NCBI RefSeq assembly: GCF_008831285.2
Contig: NC_045149.1
Location: 7,714,417 to 7,778,416 of the forward strand
Length of the DNA stretch: 64,000 nt
From: Nymphaea colorata
Lineage: Eukaryota; Streptophyta; Magnoliopsida; Nymphaeales; Nymphaeaceae
Direction: 5' to 3'
Below, in pieces: positions 44,420 through 58,154 of the stretch. A program made the translations under genes and the position numbers. The notes under the pieces were generated by a model. The model saw only the letters and a list, made by a program, of their open reading frames with translations. It was not told where the DNA came from and did not search any database. Numbering within the stretch: the stretch's first letter is position 1; each line of letters begins with the position of its first letter.

Positions 44420-47400
44420 CGATTCTTATTTATTAATTTTATCGTCGAAGTTGAAATAACTTAATATTTAACATTTAAGTTATCATATTTACCTTTCTTT
44501 TTTTTTAAAAAAAAAGGTTATTGTTAGATGATGCTATTGGGTCGGACCATTTAGCAATGATAACAATGTATCATTGTTTTATGAATTTATAATAAAGATT
44601 GTTTTATGTTCATTGTAATATTATGCATTTTTGTGGTCGTCCTATCCATACTTTGTATAAAATAAAATGTGTGACATTTATGTATGAAATTATGTCAGAA
44701 GAACATGGTCGTCTATATGAAAATATTTCTCTTAGAAAAATGCCATTAGTCCTTTACTTTATGATGTGATGGCTGCCAAATAAATTGTCTTACCAGTGAA
44801 TGTTGATGTCAATCATCATACATAAAATGTGCCTTCTAAAACCACGAAGTTTTAAGTTGTTTTAACGTGAATGTGTTCCACATAGTGAGTGTTTTTTTTT
44901 TTTTTTTAATAATGAAAGAACTCCTCAAAATGAAAAATGAGATATTTTGGGCGTTTGACGTTTTAAATCAGTGGGTTTGAAATTCCACATTAGCATAATC
45001 ACAATTGCCATCAATGATGGAAACAAGGTCCTAATCACAATCAGAAAAAAAAAAGTTTTTTTTTTAAAATACGTTAGAAATGCAAAAAATGGGTCAATTG
45101 GAAAAAAGGCAAAAAAACAGTGTTTTCTTGCAAAAATGTTAAAACAAAAAGAAACATAAAAAATTCCCTTTCATTTTAGGCATTTTTCGCCTTGTATTCA
45201 TGTCAAACATAAAGAAATTTTTGAAAGTTATCTTCAACATTGAAAAAATTGGTGATCTAAATAAACTTAAATGCGATTCATACAACTTAAAATTGTAAAT
45301 GTTTTAAATAACTTACACATAATGGCACGAGTTTTTTATAGAATTTCACTTGATCTTGAAACTTGTTGGGAGTAAGAAAACCAAAATACATGTTGATGAT
45401 AGTTTAAAACCATGTTTTCGAGGTAAAAATGGCCGGGATTTGTTCTCAAAATGCGATTTTAAGCGCATTTAAATAACATCAAAATCAGGTTTAGCCAAAA
45501 CTTAATTTTTTATAAAAGTTCTCAAAATTTGCCATAGGTAAGATTGATTATTGCCCACTTCCCCAAGTTTTGATCTCGCCATAATAACCAGGTTTTCCAA
45601 AAGCCTAATTTTTTTTATGACAAGATGAAAAACATGTTTTAAAAATTGGGTTTTCAGTAAGGTTTTGCAAAACTTGGTTTTGAAAAAAGAAAAAAGAGCA
45701 ATACAAAGATCTAACAAAGCTATTTGATCTTTCAAAGTAGATGTATAGTTCTAAAACTATTGATTTAAAAGGTATAGTTCCTCAAAATAAATTTTCCAAA
45801 AAGGCAAAAAGTAAACACAGCAAAAGTAGACTTTTCTAGTCTCAGCTCTAAAATGATTCATATAAAAAGGTGACATGACTTTACGTAGTTCTTTTTTAGT
45901 GTATATCTACATATACAGTAAGATTCACATATAATTGCTACCAACTACGCAAATATAAACATTGTCATCACGTGAACCTCATCAATGTTCTTCCTTCGAG
46001 CCATTCCTCGCCAAAAACATTTATTATATTCTTTATGATACAATATCCTCCATGGATTTGAAGCCGAATTAAAGAGAGCGTTCAGGGCATGTCTGCGTCA
46101 CGAGGAAAGAGGCCGCCGGAATCACGAAACCGGAGCTTCTTTCTCTCTCTACTTCGTCGTCTCGTTGCCTTTGGACAGTGGAAATTAATGAGTAGGACGT
46201 GAATGGTGTCTGCGAGGTGGGCGGCTGCCAATGGCGTCCCTTTCGCAGAGACGACCGAGCATGTGGTGCACCAAAAGAAAGCTATTGAATATTCCACATA
46301 ATCGACAAGAGCGGCCGGCTCGGTTTTCATTCTCAGGGCAGTACAACGGCGACGGCGACGGCGACTGAGATGGTAGGAGATAAAAAAAAATGATTAGGTT
46401 TCAGATGTATAGCTTACTGTTTCACCCATTAATATGGTTAGAAGATGATCATTTTCTTGAAGTCACGTCATCTTCTTCCCTTGTTTACCTTCTGAGGACA
46501 AGAACATGTGCAATAATAGAAATTTTTGCCATCTCTCTCTAATGTGGCGCTTTAATTTACTGAATTAAGTTGAGTTCGTTTCGTTGAAGTTTCCTTGATT
46601 TGGTTCTGCTGCTGGCTGCATCAACCTCTTCAATTTTGGCCATTCACTTGTTTTGGTTACCATCCACATGTCCAGTGTCTAACTCCAATTCATTGTATTT
46701 ATAGTCACAAATAATGTCTCAGAGGTTTTTCTTAAGTATAATATAATAAACTTAAAAAAACAAAAAAATATAATAAATTTTTAAAAATAAAATAAGTAAG
46801 AAACTAATAGCACAAACATCAATTGCTATAAATAAAAAAAATAAAAAAAACTGTTTGGTATTAAAAAAAACTGAAAAAATAAAAAAAAGTAAACAAAACG
46901 AAAACATGTTTTTAATGTTTTTTTCTAAAAAAAACTTTTTTTTAGTTTTAAACAGTCATTTAATTTATCGTGAACTCCTTTGATGTGACTATGAATTTGT
47001 ACTAGTCATCTTTAATGTGAAAAAAAAGAGAAAAGAAAAGAGAGAGAGAGAGAGAGGATGTTCCCATGAACGATAAAGCAATTGATGGACTCTGACGCCT
47101 TTCTTGATCGGAGTTCAACTCCATCTTGCTCAGAGATTGTAGTTTTTGTCGTAAAGCTTGGAAGCCCATCTCTAGAATGAGCAGGACTACAGGCACTGGT
47201 AGCTCCACAGTTGAAGCATTGAAGGTTGGGTCATGCGTAGATGGAGGAGGTCTTGTTTTCAACAATGGCAGAACAAACGAATTCATGGCGGCTTTTCTGG
47301 ATCTGTGAAGTCTGCAGCCGGTCAAATTTGGAAGCATTAACAACTTTGAGGCACTCCTCCGTAGTTATAGACAAGACGACCTCAATGGCATCATATGGTA

Positions 47401-49330
47401 ATCACTCCAAATTTATTTTTCAAAGATTCTAAGTTTAGCCTTTCTCAAACATTTCGTCATAAACTTCAAAGATTTTCGGCTTCAAACACTTAGATTTCTC
47501 TTAGTTATGGTCAATTTCTTCTGAGATCCAATTAAAAAAATCATATACAAGTCTAAAACAAATCCCAAGATCTAAATCTAGATCCAAAGTCCAGCCTTAG
47601 ATCCAAAGCCCAGCCCTAAATCCAAATATTAGCCCTAGATCCAAAATAGATCCCTAGATTCAAACCACATACAAAATGGATCGATATCCAAATCTAAATT
47701 CGAAAACTTGTTCCAAAACAAAACTTTAAGTCTAGACCCTGATCCAAATCTCAATTCCGAACTCATTTAATCCCAATTTGTGCCTTCATATCAATTCAAA
47801 CCTGAGGGCACCACGGCTTTTTAAAATCAAACCATATTTAATGGTTTCAAAATTTGTCTCAATATATTTTGAACACACGCACGCATATAAGGATTGATTC
47901 ATCTCACCTTAGATCTTAGCAAGGGTGGCACCGCATTTTTAAAGTTAGAAAAGTTGGAAATAGAAATTTTTTATTTTCAAAAAGGCAGTCAAGTCTATGA
48001 AGATTTTCTTAAAGAGGGTTTGGAACAATAATATTTGTGATTTGTCTAGTTTGTTCTTCCAAATTACTGAGACATCTAACAAATAACCCTGTTACTTGAA
48101 GAAGTAATCGACTACCAAGACATGCTGCTACAGTTAAAATGTATATGGGTAAGTAAAATTTTTTTGTACCAATTGACCATTTGAAAACGTAGTTTGACAA
48201 TTTAATTTTGCTAACCTCAAACCAATTTGGTGTAATCAAATTAAGCTTATAGAAATATGCTGTCATTTTATCCCAAAAAAAAAGGAGATATTGTCATTCC
48301 ATATATTTTGAGTTAAAACAAGTTGTTGATGTCCTCACAAAAAGTCTTCCTCAAGGATTACAAAAAGCGCGTCTTTTTGAAAAAAATGTGATAAATTAAC
48401 TGGCCATTTAAAACTTAAAAAATGCATTTAAAAAAAAAACATTAAATGAAAAGAACGAGCATTTTTTCATTTTTTTCAGTTTTTTTAATGTCAAACACTT
48501 TTTTTTATTTCTTATTTTTCATTTGTTGCAAATCTACTTATTATCTTTTGACGTTTGTGTTATTAGTTTTTTACTTTTTTTATTTTTAGTTTTTTAACAT
48601 TTTTAAAAATTTAAAAATTTACCTTATTTTTCCCTTTTATTCGTTTTTTTCAAGCTTGTTGTATTATATCCGATAAACAAAAAAATAATTCAATATAAAT
48701 TTTAAAAAATTTCACTTATCTTATATAAAAAATTTCTAAAATGATATTTTGGTTTCGGTCAAAAATTTGAAAATTTTATATAATATAAAAAGCTATTTTT
48801 TCCCTAGGAGTTTGTGTTTATATTAACTCATTGGTCCTCATGAACTAATAACAACTCCGGTTAAATTGAAGGAAGATGTGTTTCAAATAATAGTGCTAAG
48901 TGCACTAATATTTCTAACTAAACAATAGAATTAAACAAAATAAATCATTTTTTGCTCGTAACAACTCAACGATTCCATGTTTAAGACACTATTCTTATAT
49001 TTCAACAGAACCGTTGTTGTTAGTGAATAAACAACTTTTTGGAGCCGGCAACAAAAATGTTATGTTAGTATTTCATGAATCTGTTATAAAGAGAAATTGA
49101 AATATATTTATAAAACACAGAACAACTTTTTTGTGATAGCATTTAGCAACAAAACTAGTGGGTTAGCATTTCATGGATCCGTTTTAAAAAATAAAATATA
49201 TTAATACAACTGACATACATTTATAAAATACTAATACAATGTTTAAAAAACTACTTGAAAGTCAAGATTTTTAAAGGCAATCTTAACATAGCAATGTCTC
49301 GTCTATGTTAGTAGAACAACTAAATTGAAT
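44420..49330. other. Long intergenic region, no gene recognised
   Basis: Mostly AT-rich with many poly-A/T runs. It holds a relative of the 29.5-kb MITE at about 45480-45690, GC-richer patches at 46080-46380 and 47100-47330 with short frames of no known family, a degenerate GATCCAAA array at 47565-47760, and a fragment at 48660-48790 sharing AATTTCACTTATCTTATATA-like sequence with 55925-55985. Confidence 0.5.
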
Positions 49331-49930
49331 CGGTCTAACTTGTAGATTTTTCTAGTGTTTATTTATATCTCAGTACAGATCATCTGATATACGAACCATG
49401 GTGACCAATCTTGGCTGCGACCGTAACCGGTTCGCCAATCGCTGCCGCCACCTACGATCAGCCGGCCAGCCCAGACGGCACACGGATCAAGGCACATCGA
49501 AGGAGGCCTCGCCGCTGTGCTCTTCTGCTGTAGGCCTCGCCCTGCTTTTCATTCCGTAGAGGCTCTGGAGAAAATCCTGCTAGGTGTCATCTTCCTCCTC
49601 CTTCTTCGCCTGCCTACGCGTCCATCATTCGCCAACCTATGACGTTGAAACTCCCATTCTCCGCGACCACCTTCCACCTCCCCCCCTTGATGCATGCCGC
49701 CCTTCCGTTCGGACCCTCCCCACCGACAGGGACGGGCGTCAGGTGTCCCCTTCTCCGAAATTTTCCTGAGTTGTTGCATGGTGGTTCTTCTGTGGTATCT
49801 CTTTCACTTGAATCTGAGTGCAGAACTGATCTGCCAATTTGCAGGTGTCGGAGGATTTATAGATTTTGTCTATCCGGGTGTCGTCTGGTTGATTTCTGAG
49901 TCTTGTCTGAGTTGAAGAGTTTTGGGGTTA

Positions 49931-49960
49931 TGGGACGAAGGGCGGATAGAGCCGGGTAGC
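49931..49960 (+). promoter_or_regulatory. Upstream ORF, nine codons, before the coiled-coil gene
   Basis: An ATG starts a nine-codon frame closed by TAG about 18 nt before the main ATG. It could lower or condition translation of the downstream protein. It matters only if transcription begins upstream, which the GC-rich, CT-rich leader from about 49400 suggests. Confidence 0.4.
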
Positions 49961-49977
49961 GCGCTCACTTGGGCCGG

Positions 49978-52623
49978 ATGGCTTGGGTTCTGGAGCTCGT
50001 CTGCTACGCGATGGTCTTGGCGGCGAAGCCGTTCTGTCTGATGATGCTTGGCTGCCGGCTTTGTATCGGCATGGCTGCCATTTTCGTCCGAGAATTGCTG
50101 AATCTCGTTAAGGTCGCGTGGAATGGGTGCCGTGGTCTCCTTTGGGGGCTTGTGGATTGCTTCATCTCTGTTATCATGCTTCCTGCTCGGGTGCTTACTG
50201 CGTTACGTAGGGAGAAAAAGGTTTGCGGTTTTCCTCGTCTCTTTGGCAATTTCCTTTCGTTAATTTTACGTCTGATACTCTCTCTCTCTCTCTCTCTCTG
50301 TAGTTTTCGCTTTGACTAATAATAGAAACTCGAATCCATCGATTTAACTCAGGGCTCATATTTCCTGTAGTCATGACAGAGATAAAAATTCAGCTTGCAA
50401 ATGTGGAAAGCTTCTTATCTTAATTTTTCTGATCTCCAAGACGATGGGCACCTGGCGTTTAACATACTGAAAGTGGGATTTAACGTACTAAAAGTTAAAC
50501 TGGTTCGCTGTACATACCAGAGTTCTATGTTTTCTGGCGCCTGCAGGTTATGGTTTTATCAGAAACTATTTTTTATGTGCATGTTTGCACGATTAGTAAA
50601 GTAATTAACAGGAGACAGAAGTTCCTTTGGAGAAAAAAGGACACCTATAAATGGTTTGGTTCGGCCATATACCAAAGAGATTGTTTATTAAGCGACTGAA
50701 GATGAAGTCCAATTGTTGGAGGTGGTGGGTATTTCTTCCACTCGTCGACTGTTGGATTTTAATTCAAAAGTTGCTCTTGTTCTGTTCTGTAGAATTGAAA
50801 GGGCTTCCGTGTTCTCGAACTATTATCCTGTCTAACAGATCAGGTGCTAGTATAGTATTTTCACTATTATTGAAATACATGTTAATGAATAAATACTAAA
50901 AGCACATTTGTATTTGCCTATATTCACCACTGAAGAGAGAAAGCTTGTAACCAGGATAAGCTACTAATATTGAAGACACCAGGTATCCGAGTTGTTAACC
51001 ACTGGAACTTACGTCATATGACAGTATGAAGGGGTGAAATGCACTTAACGACTTGGTATTCCAATACCCTGTAGCGAAAATTGAAAAGAAGACAATGGGT
51101 CCAAACATAAATTGACTCAGGAAGTCTGTAGTGATCGCTTGATATCCGTTACACAAGAAAGTGAGTAAACTTACATTCTTATGACAGGATAAATATCAAA
51201 ACTTTCCCCTCAATAATGGTCCGTCTAAATATCATCATTAGCGTCTACCTTTGTCTTGCACAATTTCTCATCTACCTTTTCTTTCTATTTGTCGCAATGA
51301 GTTTCAGTATCTTGGTCTCCCCACCTGAAATTTTTATGAAGTTTTGCTACATGAAACCTGTTTGTGTTGGAGCCTTGAAACTGATAATGTGTTTTAAAGC
51401 ATGGCCAGGGCCACAGAGCTTAACAAGCTTGTGGAACTCAAACTCAATCCTAGGATCCATCTTATTTATGATGCTGCACTTTGAGCTGGGTTTCCTTGGT
51501 GATTTTTGCTTCAGAGATTTTAGTCTTTCTGAAGCTTGTCATTTTCCCGATTCTTGGTCATATTGAGGTGGTAGTGACTGGGTGTTTGTGATGTTGATTG
51601 GACTTGGATTTTCATAAAGCTCTAGTCCATCTAGCCTAAGCATAAAATGTATCTCACTTATCGTCATCATGCTGGTAATCTCTGTCCGCAGTTGTTTTTT
51701 CCATTACCAGCATTTCGATGTATTGGTGATGTCATATTTCAGTTTTCTTCCTCATAATGCAAGTAATCTCTGATCGCAGTTATGTTTCCTCTATAAGTAT
51801 GCCTATATATTGGCAAGGATGACTCGGATGATTCCATAAGATTTTCTTAGCATTCTATCATTTCTTTCTGCTGTGTCCTGGGGATACTGTCTTGACTCTT
51901 TCCCATAAATCCTTAAGTGTACTCTTTAGGCTGTGAGGTCAACTTGGTGAGACTTTTATTTTTGCTCTATTCATTTGCCCTCTGGTGTGTTGACTGGAAC
52001 TGTGCTTTATGAAAATCAATGTGTTTGTGCAGCTGGAGACGCATGTTCAAGACTTGCAAAGACAGTTAGACTGCCTATTGTGGCAAAAGAAAGAACTTGA
52101 AAAAACGCTGGAAAGCACTATTGATGATAAGGAAGTTCTGGAGGCAATGCTGGGAGAAGTTGAAGAAGATCATGATAAATCTATTGCTAAAATTGGCATG
52201 TTGGAGAAACAGGTAAATGCGATATGAGTGTCAAATCTCAGTTTTTGTGCATGTTTTGAATGATTACTCTGGATATTTCTTGAATATCTATCCCGGCTTC
52301 TGATTCTTACTGCTATTCTATTTTTACAAGTATTGTGCTGTTTGAGCTTGAAGAATTGCAGGCTGTGGAGTCTATTCAGAAAGCAAATGAAACTATGGTT
52401 GATCAATGAATATGTTCTCATTGACAGGTGGACTAAAGCTAAAACAAATATTTTACTTAAACCAAAGTTTTTTAAGTGACCACTTCATTCAACAATCTGT
52501 CCACTTTCTCAATGAGAAGGGCAAATCTGGGGCATGTTCCTCCTATCTGAAAATTTTACCCCTTTCTTGCAATCAAAATTTCCTGTAGTAAAGTCATATA
52601 TATATAGCGTGAAACCTCATTCC

Positions 52624-52697
<74 letters not shown>

Positions 52698-54473
52698 AGG
52701 AAATGAAGGCAGATGACTAAATATTTGAAAACTGTCACTAAGAGCATCACACGGCAGGAGCATTGGCAATGGTTTATGAAATTTTTAGTGACTGTTTGTT
52801 TTTCCTTGACAACACATTTTAAAGATTTATTCATCTTTAAAATGGGACAGGCACATTTATGTGTGTATGGTTGTATATGTGTATATAGGCTCGTGCTTAG
52901 GTCTGCTTCTGCTATTGCTGTCATGGACAAATGAATACAATGGCTGTTCCGTTTCTAAGAAGTTATGAGTGTGTCTATCTTATTAGCAAGGGATATGTTG
53001 TTTGACTGTTCATTTACTTCGTATGGGCTGAAATTCCTGCCTGCATATCTAATTCCTTCTGGCTAATGTCTACTGACAATCTAAGGTGCATATTGTTGAT
53101 CTAACTTATCACTATGTCAGATTTGTTAAATGTCAACTCCAATATTGACAATAATTCGACAAATTTGTCATTGCCATTTTGTCCTTATGTTTTATTACAA
53201 TGATATGTGGAAACAGGCTGCGTGTACGTCCTTGTCCATAGCAGCCATCAGCTATGTGTTTCTAATGGAAAAAATTGCTAGAATTTTATATATTGATTGA
53301 TGTTTTCGAAATAATGTTGAAGCTTCCCTGTGGCATAGGTTTGAAATGTTGTTTCTGATGTTCCTGAGTTGGATTTACGATCTTGACTTGAGGGCCTGAG
53401 GTTAAACAAGCTTATATTGCACGTTTTTTTTTCTCAAATATTGTTATCAGGAAGGAATGCAAGCGCAGTTCACATCTTTAAGCAAGAAAAAGTACCTTTC
53501 CCAATTGATAAAGCTTAATATTTTCTGGACGTATATCTTATTTAATTCAAAATTACCATATGCTAACCTAGTTGAGGCTGTGTAGTTCGATTTTTTTGCT
53601 CATTGATAGCTGGAATTCGGAATCTGGCTTGAAGGTAGTGGCTTCTGGTAGTTCACCTTGTTTACCATTCCCACAAGTTAACAAAGTGCGTTCTCATTTC
53701 CTGTAACTTCTTTCCTATGTTCCCTCGGTTTATCTGAAATGAATAATGTCTTCCATGATCAATTCTTCTGCTTGGTTTCGTCTAAAATTGAAGCTCCTCT
53801 TTCCTTGGTTGGTCTTTGTTCTCATTTGCCTACTTGCACCTGTTAGCTGAGAAATCTTCAAGAAGAAAATCGGCGATTAAGTAACATTCAGACAAAGCTG
53901 TCGGAAATCAAAGCATGGGAAGACTCTGGCGTTGTAGATATTGGTATCCCATGGAATTCTGGATTTTCAGGCGCAGGAGCGATGTTTAAAGGATTGACTG
54001 CACAAGGCCATGAAAATATCAGCAAAGCTCGGCATGCTATGTTCGCAAGAAATGGTTCAAAACCAGAACAGGCATATGCCACCACAACCATCTCAGAGAA
54101 GGTGAGGACTGTTCCATCCTTAGATCGGCGCCGTGATGCTGCACTTTCACAGAGCCTTTTCAGTGCCTTCCTGTCGATTTTAGTGGGGGTCATTGTGTTG
54201 GAGGCTGAAGATCCTTGCAAGCCATTGGTGATTGCTCTCTTCTTTGTCGTGGTCATGTCGATGAGAACTGTGGTTCAGTTCTTCTCTACAATAGACAACA
54301 GGCCTGCATCTGAGGCTGTTGCTCTGCTGAGCTTCAATTGGTTTATTCTTGGTACACTCGCTTATCCCACTTTGCCGAGTTTAGCACGCCTGCTTTCGCC
54401 CTTAGCTGTCTCCCTGCTCAATAAGTTAGCAAGTTGGTCTGGGTTCAGCAGCATTGAACGAGTAAACACCTGA
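49978..54473 (+). CDS. Plant membrane-anchored coiled-coil protein, function unknown
   Basis: Multi-exon gene. Model: 49978-50220, 52033-52212, 52362-52397 (tentative) and 53847-54473 (TGA), 1086 nt, 361 aa; the other exons are phase 0 with GT-AG junctions. Residues 1-81 are hydrophobic with small loops (LVCYAMVLAAKPFCLMML, CFISVIMLPARVL), suggesting an N-terminal membrane association. Residues 82-141 form a strong coiled coil (LETHVQDLQRQLDCLLWQ onward), continued by NLQEENRRLSNIQTKLSEI in the last exon. The C-terminal half has hydrophobic stretches near 255-272, 276-298 and 310-344, with VVQFFSTIDNRPASEAVALL between. The short third exon is uncertain: unspliced it meets TGA, and its donor (ATG-GTTGAT) is weak. 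A possible extra exon near 53451-53491 does not keep the frame. I recognise a conserved-looking plant protein but not a named family. Confidence 0.72.
50279..50300. repeat. (CT)n tract in intron 1
   Basis: A short CT repeat 60 bp after the first donor of the coiled-coil gene; intron 1 otherwise holds nothing recognisable. Confidence 0.85.
52627..52692. repeat. Compound (CT)n(TA)n microsatellite, intronic
   Basis: A CT run of about 31 bp passes into a TA run of about 35 bp, inside the last intron of the coiled-coil gene. Confidence 0.95.
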
Positions 54474-54588
54474 TCACCCAGTCCATTTCGTGTACATATA
54501 TATCCGTTTTTGCTGTTGTTGGCCTCCTTTAATTGTAATTTTGTAAGTGGTGTATTTCTTGTGATCAACTTTTGAATGAGTCAAATAG

Positions 54589-54594
54589 AATAAA
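54589..54594 (+). terminator. Candidate polyadenylation signal
   Basis: AATAAA about 115 bp after the stop of the coiled-coil gene, preceded by a TTGTAA-rich far-upstream-like stretch. It is followed by a CT/GT microsatellite at about 54629-54666. Confidence 0.5.
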
Positions 54595-54699
54595 TCCCCA
54601 CAAAGTTTGTTTTGACAGACTATAACCTCTCTCTCTCTCTGTCTCTCTCTCTCTGTGTGTGTGTGTAGCCCTGTTCATTGATTCTGGCTATAGTTAGCT

Positions 54700-55860
54700 T
54701 TCCAACTGCAATTAGTAATATATGTGTGAGTTATTGGTCTGTATTGCGCAGAGATAAGAGGTCGCCTAGAAACTAAAGTAATTCATTTGGTTGTCTATTA
54801 AATGAGTAGCTGATATTGCCTGGCGACTCATCCATGTGGTACCCTGATACGCCGCGAGTTGAACATGGTTCTTCTTTTTACTCAGCTCTCATACGAAAGA
54901 GAAACGCAATTAAGAAAATGCATCTCATCCACTGCCATTCGGAGTTCAAAAGAACCAGTTATGGGCAGAGCTTCCCTTCCGTTCCTGCGTCAATCAATCA
55001 AGAGAGCCCATCACAATAGGTGCATTTCAATTAAGGCTGTCTCAACCTGGTTAATTGGTTAACTTAAGATCTCTTGGAGGTATAGAGTTGAACAACGGAT
55101 AATTTTGGGCTGGATGAAGTCTGTTTACTTTGGGTGAGTGGGGTTTGACTCACCATCCGAAGGAAGGCCGAAGTCCCCACCCAAACAATCATTCCTCATG
55201 ATGCATGGTTTGTTTCGGTGCCTCAACATAATGTCTCTGCGCTTCAACTTGTGCATCGGTAACCCTTCGTTTGCAGCACATAAAGTTGACATTTGAGAAT
55301 TTGAAAGAAAAACTGCTCGCATGCTTGCCCCTACTTGATTCCATTGTACCAACCCCCTTGGAGATGACGCTCAGCCTCTGGTGACCCTGCTGCACAGACA
55401 CAGAGTTGAACAAGGTCCCCTTTCCGCTGCTAAAGCTCCTTCATGTGTTTACTTCAGCTTGCGTGCTTGAGAAAGAAATCTATAATTCAGTTAACGTAGC
55501 TGTGCTTTTATTTCATCTATACCAATGACAGATTGCCTTCGGATTGTGTTAAAGATCATTTATGATCTGAAAAAAAAAAAAATGACCGCGACTTCCTCGT
55601 GCTTGTTTTCCATGTGTTCATCACAAAAGAAAAATCTGAAAAGGGGTTGGCTGTTCATGGGGATATCTGCCTTCCATCCCAAGACATGCAAGAACCAAAA
55701 AGATCTCCAGTACAGACAGTGTGCCTCGACGTTAGATTTGGATGCACCCAAAAGGTGAGGCACCGTCAGCCGGCAGGAAAACAGAAGTGGTGATTGCTAA
55801 GAAGAGATCTATTCACCTCATTATTTACCCGGAAGAATGTAGCATGACTGGTTGGGGAAG
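54700..55860. other. Intergenic, no gene recognised
   Basis: Overlapping 60-77 codon frames on both strands match no family. No repeat boundaries were seen. Confidence 0.5.
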
Positions 55861-55863
55861 AGC

Positions 55864-56050
55864 CAGGGGAGCCCCATGGGCCGAGGGCTCATTTCAAAAA
55901 AAAAATAAAATAAATAAAAAATTAAATGTAAATTCTAGAAAATTTCACTTGTCCTATATAAAAAATTTGAAAAATGATATTTCGGCTCTTGTTAAAATTT
56001 AAAAACTTTAATTCGGCCCTCCTAACAAAAAATTTCTGACTCCGCCCCTG
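55864..56050. mobile_element. hAT-like MITE with CAGGGG end, 187 bp
   Basis: The right end CTGACTCCGCCCCTG (complement CAGGGGCGGAGTCAG) is intact; the left end CAGGGGAGCCCC is partly degraded. The interior is the reverse complement of much of 29277-29465. No matching 8-bp flanks. Confidence 0.6.
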
Positions 56051-56059
56051 ACCTGGAGG

Positions 56060-58150
56060 AAGCGGTGATGATGCGTCTTCAATCTGATCTCCATGGATGC
56101 TATTCTCTGCATCACAAACAGTCGCATGTGCAATAATGAAGTTCAAGAGTTATTGTATGACCATCCATGTCTCTAAACAGCCTTGGAGGGTGGGAGGGGG
56201 AGGTAGTGGTGGAGAGAGAGGGGCGACTTTCACATATAGTGTACCACCTCATTACTTGGGAGTGGAAAAACTGAATTTGAAGGTAAACAATCTAATATCC
56301 AGAATGCATTTTGTGGTATAAAAGGATAAGTAATCTGCCTATCCCTACCTTACCTATCAAAAGAATAAAATAATTGACCTACCTGGATCTCTGAGATCCA
56401 ATTCTGTACATGCACAACAAGACTTTGGTATGGACTTCTTGGGCTTGCTCTTTCTATTGGAACATTATAGAAGATCCATAGAAGGTTGGCTTGTCTGTCT
56501 CCATTATTAAATTGTTGCAGAACTTGCTGCGGAGGTTAGATGAAACAATAATTCATGAATCTCTTGCTTTCTTTTATCTTCTCCTCAAATATTCAGTCTA
56601 GTCGATTTCTGTAAATTAGGCCCGATGTTTCTAGTGAATTGCTGTTGCAAAAGATATTTGTTCAATTTCATCTGCCAGCTACTATAGAGAGTTGAATATC
56701 AGATAGAGAGGAAACTTTTAGTGAATCTGTTTCCATTTTCTTTTGAGGAAGTAATGGTGATCAAGAAATCAAGTAATATCATGGTGGCCTGCAACCATGC
56801 TGACAGCTCAATCCTTGGAGGAAGAATTATCTTAAATTCGATGGCAGGTATAACATTAATTATCATCTAGAATTAGCAATTCGATGAGAGGTTGAAACCA
56901 TTCTCCCTTCCCCCCACCGTGGGCGCTACTCCTTTGGACCGCAAACAGTAGAGGTCGAATGCATCATCTACAATTAGCGATTAATGCATCACCTACAATT
57001 AGCGATTGAATGAGAGGTCGAAACCACCCCATCTTGTGGTCCAGAACTACTTCGGCGTATGGGTGAAAAGCAAGACACTCGTTAACTAAAGTGCAGCGCA
57101 TCCACCAATTGCAGTCTACGGGAGTCGTGCCTACGGGAATCAAACTAACAACCAGTTTTTACTTGCCCACTAATCTGACCAGCTATGATAGGCCTTGATG
57201 CATGCTTCATCTGGAATTGGCTTCTTATAGTTTCTTGCTGTTATACAACAAAAAAATTAGGCTAGAGACAAAAAGAACTCCTTTCACATGCTTGGAAAAG
57301 GTACTTTTGGGCATCATATGGAACATATCCCAAAAGCAAAAAAGAAAAGATTATAAGGCTGGTGATCTGATTAAATAAAGAAATGTAATAATGTTTGCAG
57401 CCTAGACTTGTATAAAGCGCAAAAGTTTCCTAACCCTTGGTTAGGCAGACTACTATCAGATTGCGAATTCGCCGGAGATTCAGGATATTGAACTCTTAAC
57501 CTCCTTCAACTTCTAACCTCTCAACCAATGAACTCTTGCATGCCTTGTTAGTCCAAAAAAAACTTTCTGACTGATCCCTGGTTTTTCAGCAACTATTTCT
57601 TGCTTGTAAGTAAACAGTTAATTGAAACTCATCACATGTTTTTTCTGTTTAGTTCACTGTTTAACTATTGTTTTTGGCACTATGATGTGCAACTGGAGAG
57701 ACAGCCAATCATGTACAACATGTGCAATAACGCCAAAAGCCATGCATGTGTTGTTCTTGCATGAAGGAATCTTGTGATCAGGTCAATTATTTTGGCCGGA
57801 AAGGCATCTATGGCCGTGCAAGTCGCTAGAGGGTTGCAGCATCGCCTTCGATTTAAAGGGCGTGTTTGAATGCGTGGGCAAGTTGTCTCAAAATGTACTT
57901 TTGAGACATCCTGTCTCGGGTTTGAAAGACTAGAAACAAACGTGGGGAGAACTGTCCTGAGAAACTCGGTCCCCATTGTCGAGCAATTTAAACTGAAAAC
58001 TATGTGACTTCTAGAGATGCAACTGGTGAGGGAGTGTTTGGGACATTGAATCTCATGCAACTTTGTCATTTAAGAAGATAGTTCTTAAATGAATGGCATA
58101 TTCAAGATAAAGAATGACATAAACAAATTTGAGATGTCTGATTCAAAGCT
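56060..58150. other. Intergenic, no gene recognised
   Basis: No coding similarity seen. A CTCTTAACCTCCTTCAACTT segment near 57493 resembles CTTTTGACCTCCTTCAATTT near 62358; both could be the complement of a SINE head, but boxes and tails are unclear. Confidence 0.45.
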
Positions 58151-58154
58151 ACTC

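Noticed and set aside
46082..46330. 82-codon minus-strand frame in a GC-richer patch
   Set aside because: No motif, no splice partner and no recognisable homologue; not enough to call a gene.
47002..47343. Overlapping frames on both strands, 113 and 60 codons
   Set aside because: Both strands are open over the same patch and neither has a recognisable domain; left as anonymous sequence.
53451..53491. Possible extra exon of the coiled-coil gene
   Set aside because: Good acceptor (TTATCAG) and a GT donor, but its 41 nt break the phase 0 joins of the neighbouring exons; kept only as an alternative.
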